A model generated the notes under the pieces. It was not told the origin of the DNA. It ran no database searches and saw nothing but the letters and a program-made list of their open reading frames with translations. A program made the position numbers and the translations under genes. Shown piece by piece: positions 10,827 through 21,727 of a stretch of 64,000 nt of DNA (the stretch's first letter is position 1; each line of letters opens with the position of its first letter). This stretch comes from Roridomyces roridus (Eukaryota; Basidiomycota; Agaricomycetes; Agaricales; Mycenaceae): assembly GCA_029378245.1 (NCBI GenBank), contig JARKIF010000058.1, forward strand, positions 1-64,000. Reading direction: 5' to 3'.

Positions 10827-11174
10827 CTACGTGAACCCCCTTTGAGCGCCCAACCATCCCAAGTCCAGACCTTTGACAATTGCGTCGATCCTTCTCGTAA
10901 CAGCTGGCACTCTCAACTCCGCCACCTCCGCCACTCCCGACGGAACGTCACCCGAAGGGCGAACAGTCATGAGATGTTTGGCGTCCGCGTCGGTGGTTAT
11001 GAAATTCAGACGCTCAAAACGTTCGGCTTGCATTGGATCGAGTTGGCTATATAGAGCGGGGAGAAGACTGGGGGAGAACGAAGACGAAGGCGGGACCTCG
11101 CCAAGCAGCTTCGTAAGTCTTTGAGAGAGCCTTTCGCAGCCGCGACTGCGATCCTCTTCAAAGAAGCCCGGCAT
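10827..11174 (-). pseudogene. MYND-family remnant with the middle deleted
   Basis: On the minus strand the conserved N-terminal block (LLPALYSQLDPMQAERFERL, then a TDADAKHLM segment) is joined, with nothing between, to the conserved C-terminal block (VPSGVAEVAELR...GLDLGWLG). In the related gene at 17151-19173 these blocks are about 1.7 kb apart, so the central region and the MYND finger have been lost. The N-terminal part is also frameshifted: the sequence matching SLKRIAVAAAKG is present but in another frame. It is a relic, not a gene. Confidence 0.8.
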
Positions 11175-12448
11175 GAGAGATTTATGGGAGAGAAAGATGT
11201 GCCCGCACCCGAAAGGGGAGAGGAAGACAGTGTAGTGCGGCTGAGTTGAGCTTCGGGTGCATCCCTGCCCAGGGTGTCGAGGTGGAGGCAAGACGGCGGA
11301 AGAGAAAAAGAAGAGCTGGTGCTTAGCTAATCGGATCACCCTTGTCGAAGAACAAACAAAGAACGGCCTGGGTTGCTTCTGACCACACTCCGGTCAAGTA
11401 CAAGTATGCCATCCACCGCCCTGGGGTCGCAGATCCTCACTCGATATTTGTCAGTGTTCGCATCCCTTTGACTACACCGCCTGCGGTACTTGTGGGTATA
11501 CAGTTAAATACTCTACCTACGTCTCTAGTTGTACTATATACTCTATCGGTAGCGGCGGCAAGCGCCATCCCCTACTCTGCCGGGCACGGTTGCAATGATA
11601 AATTCGGCAATGTTTCTCCGTCTACCCTTGAGTCATAAGCTCTCAATTGTTCCCTCCACCGAGGTCAAATCTATATAGTATCACTGCTCAAGTCTACTTC
11701 CAAAGTCGTGTTGAGATTTCGGTAGCGGGGACCGGAACCCGGGAATTGTAGAAGTAGCAGAAGACCCTCGCAAACGCGCGAGGGCATCAATTCGGGCAGT
11801 GGTAGAATAAATACAGAAGAATCTAGGTAAGCACGTGAATACGCGCCCTATGCAAGGCACGGCTGACGAAGACGATGCCCTGCCTGTACCAGGGCCAGTG
11901 AGTAAAAACAATTAGTCCAATGATGGCGTGCGCGCGTAGCTCGTATTCCAACAAGTCGGAGCCAAGTCGAAGCTATAGCACTTTTTTGATCAAATCAAAG
12001 GGCAATCATTTTTGTTCAGCTCGTGCAGAGCTTGTTTCCTGCAATATCCCCCTCAAACTTTCTGGACCCTCTACATTCCATGAATTTAACTGGAGTTAGT
12101 GCCAGTGGCTTCTCCAAGTTGGTCATCCACAATTGAACCTGGAATCTGACTCGGTTTTGTAGGTTCGGAATAAGCCTGCCAAATTTCCCGGTCATGATCA
12201 AGCGAACCGAGGCTGCCATGCTGAGACTGCCGATGCAGCCGATGACGGTCCCTGCCGCAGTGCCGATTTCTGGCACAACATTGAAGGTATGGATGGGGCT
12301 ACGTGGTCACATGAGGTCATTCATCATGATCTGACAAGGATCTTCTGATGGGGATGGCTTTGGCGGGAGATCAGGCGTTTCACGCCCACAGAAACCCTTC
12401 TCTGCTACGCTAGAGTAGGGGATCTACAGATTAGTATTAGATTCCCTC
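11175..12448. other. intergenic, no gene seen
   Basis: Only short frames without recognisable domains are present (for example minus-strand frames at 11681-11911 and 12016-12276). No RNA gene or repeat structure was identified. Confidence 0.5.
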
Positions 12449-14470
12449 CTATTCATCATCTTCCAACCCACCCCTCACCTCCGCCCCAAACCTTACCCCA
12501 GCCGTCGGATCCGGATTGTTCTTCACCCACTCCACGAGGAACGCCGGTAACCCGAGCTCCTTCTCCTTCACCCCAGGCCGCATCGACAGACTCCTCGTCT
12601 TGGTCTTCGCATACGCCTCCCAGTCGATAGCGAAATAATCCCTCAACCGAGCACGCAGCGCGTCGAGCGTCATCTCCGGCGGTTCACTACGTATGGTCGT
12701 CGTGGTCAGCGAGCGCACAAAGTGGGAAGGGGCTTCACTCACAAAGGCTGGATCTCAGTCTCGACAGCCCTCATCACCGTCCTAATCACCTCATCCTCCA
12801 TCTCCCTCTCCTTGTCGACCTCCCCGTGCGACGCAACATCATAAGTATATATCCACGGCTCACCAAGCGCCGCCGCCGGCCCATGCTGGTGCTTATCATC
12901 ATAAAACCCACAATACGCACTCGGCGGCGGGCGCGCAGGGCACGTATCCGGTGTCTTGTTCTTCCCCACCGGAGGAGCAGACGATCGGTAGGGCAGCACG
13001 ACGGGCACACCGCGGCATAGGGACGCGTAGGGCGTAGGAGAGATTTGCGGTTTGCCAATCCCCAGGAGGGATTTTGTGTTGGCCTGGAAATTGGAGGTGA
13101 GATTGAAAATGAATTTCAAGACAACACGCACGAGCAAAGAATCGTATTCTTCCGATTTGAGCAACCCCCGACTCGTCAGTCCATCAGGGATGGGATACCC
13201 ATCCTCAACGACCGCGTTCGTGATGATCTCATACCCGGTCGCGTTCTTTAACCGCGTGTAGAACGTAGCGGGGTCAGGCGCGAGGCGGCGGTCGTAAAAG
13301 TAGGATGATTCTATCGATCGGTGAGCAGAGAACTTATCGAAGGGGAGAAGCGCACTTTTCGCGAGTATGACGATTTGATTCGGGCGGTTGGCAAAGGGGA
13401 CATAGTCTACGGATTGGCAGCCTTGGTAATGGTACCCTCTGTGAAGCGCCATTAAACGTGGGTGGCTGGATGAATGAAATAGCGTACATGAAGAAATGGC
13501 CCTCCGGCATCTATGCACGCAGTAAGTTCCCGAGAAAAGCTGAAGCAGACCGCCGACGCACCCGATACGGGACGATATTCCACTCCCGTCCCAACGGATT
13601 GAAGGACCAAGATATCTCGGGCGTGGGCGGGAGCCACTTGCCCGAGCGCTGGAGGCTACCCCAGAACGTAAACGCAAACAGCTTCCACAACGGGCTACAT
13701 CCCCCTCCGTCAGTCATGAAAAAGGGATACGAGAGGCACAGGGGACACACACGCCGTGTGGATTCTGCGGGCTCTGCAGACAGTTATTCCTGTCTTGGAA
13801 ACACCAGAGCACATGCTCGTCGTCGACCCACGCATGCGTGACGAGGTCGTTGCCCAGCCGTCGAAAGTCCTTGTGGAATGTCCCGTCGTCAAATGCAGCG
13901 TAGATGATGAACAAGTCGTCCTCCTGCTGCATGAGCTCGAGCTGTCCGATACAGTTTCAATTTCAAAGATGATGAAGAGAAGAGACTGTGACGCACGATA
14001 GGCCGCATCCACTGGACCTCCCCATTCGAGCTCGTCACGTCGAAACACGTCGAATGGAAATGCCACGACGACATGACGACGCGGGGTGGCGGTATATTAT
14101 CCCCCGCCTCTATCCGCCCGAGGTACTGCACTAGCCTATCCACGTTGTCGAGATTGTATTTCCGCATAAAGGGATAGTGGGGCGAGAAGGCGACTCCGCG
14201 CAAGGAGTGCAGTCGGTCGATGAGCTGGCGGGCCTTGGACGGGGCTAAGGTCGCGCGTGGTCGGCGCGGGAACGTGACTTCATTATTCGTGACTGCTGTG
14301 AGTGGGGGTAGTGAGGACGAGGTGGCGACGTCAAAGGGGCCGGTGATGCTGGAAAGGCGAAGGGACTGGAGGTTCTCCCATGCGAGGGGAATAGCGAGGA
14401 AGGCGGAGAGGGCCAGTAAGGACAGGATGGTGCGAGTGCGCTTGCTTCGCGGCAGCAAAGCTGCGCTCAT
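12449..14470 (-). CDS. GT18-like glycosyltransferase (type II membrane protein)
   Basis: The model has six exons: 14470-13997, 13926-13751, 13694-13562, 13510-13488, 13438-12743 and 12686-12449. All phases agree and give 579 residues. Residues 14-30 form a signal anchor (ILSLLALSAFLAIPLAW) after a basic N-terminus, as in Golgi type II enzymes. The catalytic region includes GYHYQGCQSVDYVPF and, later, LLGIGKPQISPTPYASLC and GVPVVLP, which resemble the nucleotide-sugar binding end of family GT18 (alpha-1,6-mannosylglycoprotein beta-1,6-N-acetylglucosaminyltransferase type). The terminal exon carries a DALRARLRDYFAIDW block. The 23-base exon 4 is supported because it restores the match on both sides. 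The assignment to GT18 is from remembered family pattern. The donor sugar and acceptor are not shown by sequence alone. It appears intact. Confidence 0.8.
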
Positions 14471-15160
14471 AGTGGTTTGCAGTCAAGTGATAGTGATCGG
14501 CGACACCCGGAAAATTGATCGGATCTTCACTTCACGCTGGGAAAACAATTGTCAGACTTTTTTTGCTAGACTCGAAACACAGTCGCTCTATCTTGATCCA
14601 AGCGATATCCCGTCTATAGAACTTATCGGAGTTTGAGAACTTCGATGCAACGAGGCACTGTGTGACCGCCAGATTCTGTGTTGCCGTCTTTTTTGATGAA
14701 CAGTGGTGGATCCATCATACCAAAAGCCGGGCGATTGGGGCACCAGTGCTAGGGTTCCAGCTGCATTAATCATCAATACCTTCATCACGGAACTTTCGGC
14801 AGTGCTCGGCCTGGCCTCGAGTCATCTCGAAGTTGACCCATCGGTGTTCAAGAGTCAAGTCTTAAATTGAACTTGCACACCCACATACCTGTACAACCTG
14901 TACAACGGTATCGGCGGAGTTTGCTGAGTAATACCCACTAACCGGCCCATGTAAGTCCGTGATTCGCTGTTTGATTCGGTGTGGCAGGATGTGCGTTGGG
15001 CGAGACCGTTCAAATCCGCTGTCGTCGCAAACACTATGCGCTGGAAACTGTCCAAGATGCTGTTAAACATGGAATTCGAGCTAAGTATCATCGGACGTCG
15101 TGAGTGGTATCACACCTGCTGCTACTTTATTCTTTCCATTCTGGGCTGCTCAGTCGCATT
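14471..15160. other. intergenic, no gene seen
   Basis: This is the upstream region of the GT18-like gene and the downstream side of the phosphatase-fold gene. No supported frame or repeat was found. Confidence 0.5.
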
Positions 15161-16351
15161 TTAGATCTTCACGTCGGCAAATACAGGCCGATGGTCGCTC
15201 GCGAGAACGCCATCGTCCGTGAGCGCACTGCCAACCCTATAGCCCGTGGCCTCCCTAATTAATACGTCAGCGGACGAAGATGAAAGAAGAAAGAACGACT
15301 CACCATCCACCCCCGTCAGCCCCAAAGACAAAATCAATGCGACTCCACTGGCGCGTATCATTTGGCGCCGTGAAGCCTGTAAACGTAGCATGGTTGGCGC
15401 CCACGAAGCGACGCGGAATATGTGCCCTCAAATCGTGCAGCACAAAAGGCTGCTGCTGACCCCCGGGTACGGCGTATCGACGAGCAAAGTCTTCCGGCAA
15501 CTCTCCTGGCGCCCGTACACCGGTGGCGATTTCGTAGGCCCCGGAATCAGAGCCGGTGGGCGGGCTGTTGAAGTCCCCTAGGACGAAAACGGGGGCGGAG
15601 GTTGCGTGGCATTCGTATCGTGCGCGCGCAAGGAGCATGGATGCAGCATGTTGGCGTTGGGCTTCGGAGCGGTCGTCGAGGTGGGTGTTGAGGACTGTGA
15701 GTTTGCGGCTGGTAGTGCGGTGTTGGAGGTATGCGGTTGTGCAGACGCGGTACGAGCCGGCGCCGGGGTAGCGAGACGGAGTAAAGGGGGTGTGGCTGAG
15801 AGGCATTGGTATGACGAAGGCAAGGTGAAAGGATGACGAACGAAGTCCAGAAGGAGTCGTATGAGATTAGGCTGAATTCAGTCCTACAATGATACTCGTT
15901 TCTCTTGGCCATGGAAATGAGGAAGAGTACGCACTTTTTGTAGAATATTGGGCTGTATTCGCCCGCCATTGCACCATCGTCACGACCAACGCCAACCTAT
16001 TCATAGTCGGTGACACACGTGTCTCAAGGCAACGACGGCACTCGCCCAGTCCCAGTCCGGTCCAAGCAGCTCTGCCAGGTCGCGTACCTGCCGCACGAGC
16101 GCCTCTTGGAATCCCACCAGCACCACACCCTCGTGCAGCAACTGCTCCGCCACCCGGAGCCTCCGGATGCTCCACGCCTGCTCACCGCCTTTGCGGTAGT
16201 AGCCAGGCCCGATAAGTGGATCTGGGAGCGATTCGAGAGACTTTTGGACGGTGACGTTGTCTGGCTGCGAGTCGTACCGCAGGTTGTACGTTGCCAGGCG
16301 GAGAGCTAGCGAGGGGATGAGCTGAGCAAGCCGAGGGAGAGACAGGCGCAC
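15161..16351 (-). CDS. endonuclease/exonuclease/phosphatase-fold hydrolase
   Basis: The metal-dependent EEP fold is clear: LRLATYNLRYDS (metal-binding Asn), GFQEAL (catalytic Glu), GVGRDDGAMAGEYSPIFY, LNTHLDDRSEAQR, VFVLGDFNSPP (Asp/Asn pair), WSRIDFVF and the terminal LASDHRPVFADV (catalytic Asp-His). Exons end at a TAA at 15161-15163, and introns near 15960-16005, 15887-15935, 15796-15841 and 15251-15295 fit by phase. The intron near 15960-16005 has a weak GTCGTT donor. The start is uncertain. The frame is open from about 16351, but an ATG with a hydrophobic leader (ATGCAGGTATGG near 16434) lies upstream in another phase, so a first exon is missing from the model. Substrates of such fungal proteins vary (nucleic acid, phospholipid or inositol phosphate). 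Confidence 0.85.
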
Positions 16352-17150
16352 GGGGAGACTGGGAAAAGTCGAGTTTTATCTGTCGCCACGCTGGAATACT
16401 GAGCAGGATGAGGGAAAAGAACAGCCATACCTGCATGGAGAGTGTCGAAAGCAAGTCGGTAGGGGCACGTGATGTCTCCACTGATGCTGTTCCGTTCGGC
16501 TAAGTGATCCGATGCACAGCCGCCGAGTTTACGATTCCGGTTTGATTTCCGTTCAACGGAATTTCCGTCTTGCCTTCTTAGTTCTAGCTCCTCGAAGTGA
16601 GCCAGCGTTTCGTCCAGTGCTTCCCGGGACTATACTTTACAGGTTACGCCTTCCCGCTTAGTGTGACTTATCTGCCTAGGCATCCGTGTTCCTGGAAACC
16701 GTCCGAGACTCGAGTTAAGAACCTCGGCAGTAAAGAGGAAGACGTCAAAGCAGGACTGGCCACTGTAAAATTTGCAGCATGGCCGTATTCCTCCGCAAAG
16801 TAGATCACCACGAAGACGTGCCCTTGGTGGACAAAGCGGGAAGAAGACTCGGAAGAGACATGCAATTGTGATTAATATCCAGTGGGTACAGGTGGTCACA
16901 GAGCACGGAGAACGAAACCATCTACAGAAGATATAATAGCTCGCAGAGGCATTGCATGCTCTCATGGACTTCATATTAGCGATGAATTGAATTTACAGCT
17001 ACACTTTGGTGGTACATCTTCGCTGGTTTCAAAATATTCCAAGGCGACATCGCTGGCGCTGCATAGATAGTCAACTACCATGAATCGTCCGCGGGGAAAG
17101 ATTAATCCGCTGGGAGTCGACTCACTTTTCATCGCACCTCAAGGTTACTC
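16352..17150. other. intergenic, holds the unplaced first exon of the EEP gene
   Basis: Part of the first exon of the phosphatase-fold gene probably lies near 16430-16480. The rest shows no supported gene. Confidence 0.45.
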
Positions 17151-19173
17151 CTAGTCCAACCATCCAAAGTCCCGACCTTTGGCCATCGCCTCGATCTTAT
17201 TCACAACCGCCGGCACACCTCTCAACTCAGCCACCTCAACCACTCCCGGCGGAACCTCGCCCGAGTTGGCTAGCGCCACCAATGCCGCTCTCAGCCCCTT
17301 AGGTTTCGGAATGGCGAACAGGTGAGTCGCCCTACGCTTTTTCGCGATAGCAGAGAGGATGCAGATGACTTGAACCCGATTCTGGCCCCGAGGGCCCGCA
17401 GCCCTCGTCATCTGATCCTCCGCAACAGGGCCAAGGGTTGCACTCACGAACGTGAAATTGCGCTCAGTTAACCCGCCCACCGCGATCTCACCGCCGTCAA
17501 AGTGAAAGAATGCGACAAATGGCCATGGCTGATGGGAGTGCTTCAGCATATACGACAGTTCCTCGAGGAGTATTGGCGGCATAGTGGTGTGGTACGTCTT
17601 GAATGCGAGCGTGCGGAAGAAGGACTCATCTCGAGATGACCGCATGCTAAACATCGCGGGAGATACTAGAGACCAACGTTAATGAAACGAGCTAGTGATG
17701 CCGGGGTGGGGGTGACTTGCGCAAAAAGTGGGTTCGGATCTGAGCGCACATTCGCTTGTGGCCTCGGCGCCAATCGAGCCGCTGACAATCGACGGAGCAA
17801 TAGAAAACGGTTTCACAACGGGAACAGCGCTTCAAGTCATGTTTTCCTGACAGCACTCCACACTAGAAGCGGGCACCAAGGAATTAAAAAAGGAGGAAAT
17901 GCGTAAGTGAGCGTACCTCGATATTATCGCAGGCGCGTGTCGGAGGTAAACTGGGCGCACGATGGATTTTGAGTGTGTCGACCATCGCATCCACACTATC
18001 ATGGAAGTGTGTCCATGGCAGCCACACCGGAGAGTGGCTCGCCAGAGCAACATCCATACTGTCTTCCACCTCGATGATGGCGGACCAAAGTCGACCCATG
18101 ACCGAGCGGTACACTGAATACGCGCAGAGAAAGTTGAGCAAGGCAAAATCGAGCATGCCGGGGGAAATCAACCGGGGGTTTTCCATAGCGGCAACAATGA
18201 GCTCGAGGAATCCCGCTTTGATGGCTTCCACGATACGCTCTCCGGATGTAATTTGCATGTTCTCTAGTAAGGTACGGAAAGCATCATCCAGAGCGTATTC
18301 TGTCAGCAGAGAATGAGAGGCCATTTTCCGTAGCATCACCACCACCGCGCCAACGAACCCTCGATCACGAAGTAACTCGGGAAGCTCTGGCCAGATGAGT
18401 ATCGCGTAGCCCACGACGGTGAAAGTGCCGGTCATCATCCGCAGGGACTGGTCTACGTCTTCGCTTCCGATGTTGGCAAAGAAGCCAACGATGACGTCCG
18501 CAAAGTGTAAGAGGCTGCCTCCGCAGCCCTCGACGAGATCGTTGAGATGCTCGGGATTTCTGAGATCGAGGCCCTCATGAAGCAAGCCGAGGATATCGTC
18601 GCGGGCAGAGTCTGCGCGTCTCGAGTTGGTCTTGCGGGAGAGGAGGACCCACACCCGGGCCACCAGGTGTCGCAATCCCGGCGTTGCTTTAATGGTCTGC
18701 GCAGTGATATCGCAGGCTCGATGAATCTTTGCACAGAGCTGGATAAAAATAAAATGGAACTGAATCAAAGAAATGTCAACCATGCGAATCACCAATGTGG
18801 ACACTGCTTGCACACCTCTTGGCGTTTATAGTGTGGCAGACAATAATTGTGGCGCAAGACGAGCAGCGACCAGCTCCAGATCCGGGGCCATAGCTCAGAG
18901 GCACATCCATCCGGAATCTCCGGAAGCAATAACATACGTTCCATGGCCTGAGAAGCAGCCATGAGAAGTTTTGCATCCGCGTCTGGCTATGAAATCGAGG
19001 CGCTCGAAACGTTCGGCTTGCATTGGATCGAGCTGGCCATAGCAAGCAGGGAGGAGATGACGAGAGATCGATGACGAGGGAGGTACGTTGTCAAGCAGTT
19101 TCATGAAGTCGTTCAGAGAGCCCTTCGCAGCGGCGACTGCGATCCTCTTCAAAGAGGCATGAGATGGACTCAA
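17151..19173 (-). pseudogene. MYND-finger protein, most complete paralogue, with small indels
   Basis: Same family as 8712-10671, on the other strand. Recognised in order are LKRIAVAAAKGSLNDF, LDPMQAERFERL, ELWPRIWSW, PGLRHLVARVW, the MYND finger (CSRCE...FYCSVDCQRLDW...HKRMC, about 17710-17830) and the C-terminal block VPPGVVEVAELRGVP ending in DFGWLD. An intron of about 54 bp lies before the finger exon. Three faults are visible. No in-frame ATG heads the first exon, where TTG stands at the expected start. Two bases appear to be missing after ERLDFIA compared with the remnant at 10827-11174. A GT dinucleotide seems to be added near 18810, where the two central frames meet. An undetected intron could explain one fault but hardly all three. 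Confidence 0.7.
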
Positions 19174-19657
19174 ATCAGACAGACAAACGCCACGGTGCCC
19201 ACCCGGATGGAGAAGGGAAGAGTGTTGAGTGCGGCCGGGCTAAGCTTCTGGTGCATTCTCGACGAGGTGGAGGGAGGAGAAAAGATTGGCCTGATTACCT
19301 CATCTCGAGTCGACTCTTTTCGTGGGTGACGCGCGTGGGGCATCAAAGAACAAACAAAGAGGGTTGCTCCAGCCTCCCGCCCGTTGCCCGCCCGCCTCGC
19401 ATCCTTCCCAGGGGACAGTCCTAGCCGCTAGCGCCTGATACTGCTTGCACTTACGCGTAACCCCAACAAACCGTCCTGCTCTGTCGGCGAGCGTGAGTGC
19501 TTGGTGAGTACTTAGTACTACCTACTTTCCCGGAATAAATGCTGAATCCTGATTGCTGAATCCAAGCCGAGCAAACCTTTGTTCCAAAGTTCTCTTTATT
19601 TAAGAGTTGCGCACAAAGACACGCCTTCTTTCATCTCTCCTGCCTTCCGCCACCACC
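19174..19657. other. intergenic, divergent promoter region
   Basis: This region separates the minus-strand MYND relic from the plus-strand F-box gene. A short AT-rich stretch (TTCTCTTTATTTAAGAG) lies about 55 bp before the F-box ATG. No gene was seen. Confidence 0.45.
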
Positions 19658-21152
19658 ATGGAACCCACTCGCCCAGGATGCGGACGCCTTCACGAGCTAC
19701 CGTTGGAGCTGTTGGGGGAGATCGGAAAAGTGGTGCGTCTGACGCTCTTCGCTTGGACATGTACTGACTGCCGCCCTTCAGCTTGGCCCGAAAGACCGTG
19801 CCGCCTTGCGCGGGACGTGCAGCATATTCAAGGCCGCCTTGGACCGACTGTTTCTGGCTCGATTGGTCTTAAAAAATGGGAATACGCGCGATAAGCAGCT
19901 CTTGTTGTTGAGGGCTCTCGCGTCTGCGGCGACGGGGTGGAATGTCCATGCTCGAACGCTTGTCTTCAAGCCTCGTAGAAGCGGCTGGCCGAGGCCATTC
20001 AGATCGTCATCGCCGAGTGAGGTGGAAGTGGTGGATTTGCGTGGCGCGCTTCAGAGGATGGAGAAGATACGTGCGATCGAGTGCGTCTTGACCTTCATTC
20101 ATTCTCCACAAATCATTGACCATTCATAGATGGGAGCTGGGCTCCGACGATCTTCGCTCACAGTGCGACGTCATCTACGAATATATTGGGACGTTGGCGC
20201 TGTTGGACAACTTGGAGCTCGATATCAAGAAGGCACCGGCCGAATTTGTGAAATTTCCGGCTGTATCTGGACTGCGGCACCTCACGCTGAAAGCCCCGAC
20301 CGATAATCCCAGTTTGGGACCCGTGATTCCACGGATGATTCAATCCATCGCACAGCAACGGCAGCTCACTGTCCTCGAACTTTCCGGGTCGAGCCAACAG
20401 TGGTCTCCGCTTTGGGCATCGCTGCGCCAGTCCCAAATCCAGCTCACCAGCATCTCCACCACGATCCTCACCGATGATTTCATCACGTATCTCAAGTCTT
20501 CCTCGGGACTTGAGAAACTTGAGGTTTTGGATGCTTTGCCGGATGACTCGCTGGCCGACGCATTCTACGCCGTTCTGCCCCTCCATACGGCCTCTCTGCG
20601 CAAACTCACTTGTCGAGCGAAGACCAAGTGCCGGTTCAGTTTCGGGCGGCACAACGTTGGCATTGTCCGCCAACTCGACAAGCTCAGCGCGCTGGAGCTG
20701 AGCATCAGCGATGCATACGACGTATGGGTGCTTGCCACTGAGGAATGGAGGAGGGCCAATGAGCCGTTTGACGCCGAGAAGGAGACTGATAAATTGGTGG
20801 TGAGTGGTTGATACTCGCCTGGTGTGGCTAAATATTAATTGGTCCCAAGCATCACCTCCTGCGGACCGCCGCACATCTTCCGGCACTCAAGAAGCTCACG
20901 ATCTACGACTCAGATTCAGAAGCCGCCGAACCGCCAGACGTTTTACCCTGCTACAAAATTTCCCGCATCCTCGACTCCCTCCGGCGTTTCTCATTCGGTG
21001 AGCGTGGACCCTTCAAGTTTGATGTACGGGTTCGTGAACCACAATTCGCCTGGTGTGAGAATGGGGTTGTCATCCTGACCACCGGTGTGCATGAATTTGC
21101 GCGGGCGGGGGATCCAACTATGCGCGACGGGCGTCGAAAACAGAGAGCATGA
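19658..21152 (+). CDS. F-box-like protein with leucine-rich C-terminal region
   Basis: The model has four exons: 19658-19732, 19782-20080, 20130-20799 and 20850-21152. All phases agree and give about 448 residues. The N-terminus has the agaric F-box-like pattern LHELPLELLGEIGKV...LGPKDRAALRGTCSIFK. Repeated leucine-rich stretches follow (YIGTLALLDNLELDI, SGLRHLTLKAP, TVLELSGSSQQW, SALELSISDAY). The role is probably as an SCF ubiquitin-ligase adaptor, target unknown. The last intron (50 bp) avoids a stop at 20808-20810 and adds an exon with LPALKKLTIYDSDSE and DSLRRFSFG, which fits the repeat pattern. The gene appears intact. Confidence 0.8.
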
Positions 21153-21727
21153 GTGTAGAGTACCTGGAGATATATATACGTACCTAGACAATCGGGAAGT
21201 TCTTTGATTTAGCTTAGGAGTGGTCGTGTCGCGTTTCCTGTAAGTAGAAAGCTTGGATCTTGAGTCTTGATTGGGTATCTATATATCGGTCTTCTCGGTG
21301 CGCGTCCCGTCCTGCACTTCCATCCACTCATCTCTGCATTGAAAAGGCGACTCGTGCGCCAACTCAGTCTCTCATCCACCTCGAGTCCGATACAAAGGAC
21401 TTGTCTCCATAATCCGACCCCACTAGCAAGGAGCGCTTGAGAAAGATGATGGGTGAATGCGAGTCTTGTTCGTTGCACAGCGTCGAATTCATCAATCCTC
21501 CCAAGGCCTGCAAGTCTTTTCAAATTGAAAAGTCAAGTATCTGAGGTCACCACCGATCGGCCGCTCATCTACGCCGGGGTTTTGGATAGCGAGTAGTACT
21601 ACTATGTAGAGAATTGCTGTACAATCGAAGGTTTCGTGCTCTGCGAACGATTTGAGACCAAATTCCTGATGTATCAGAAAGGCGAGTTATTGCGCTGATT
21701 GGACACTCGTGCCAACGATGACCAGCA
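21153..21727. other. intergenic between convergent genes
   Basis: This stretch separates two genes whose 3' ends face each other. No supported frame or repeat was found. Confidence 0.5.
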
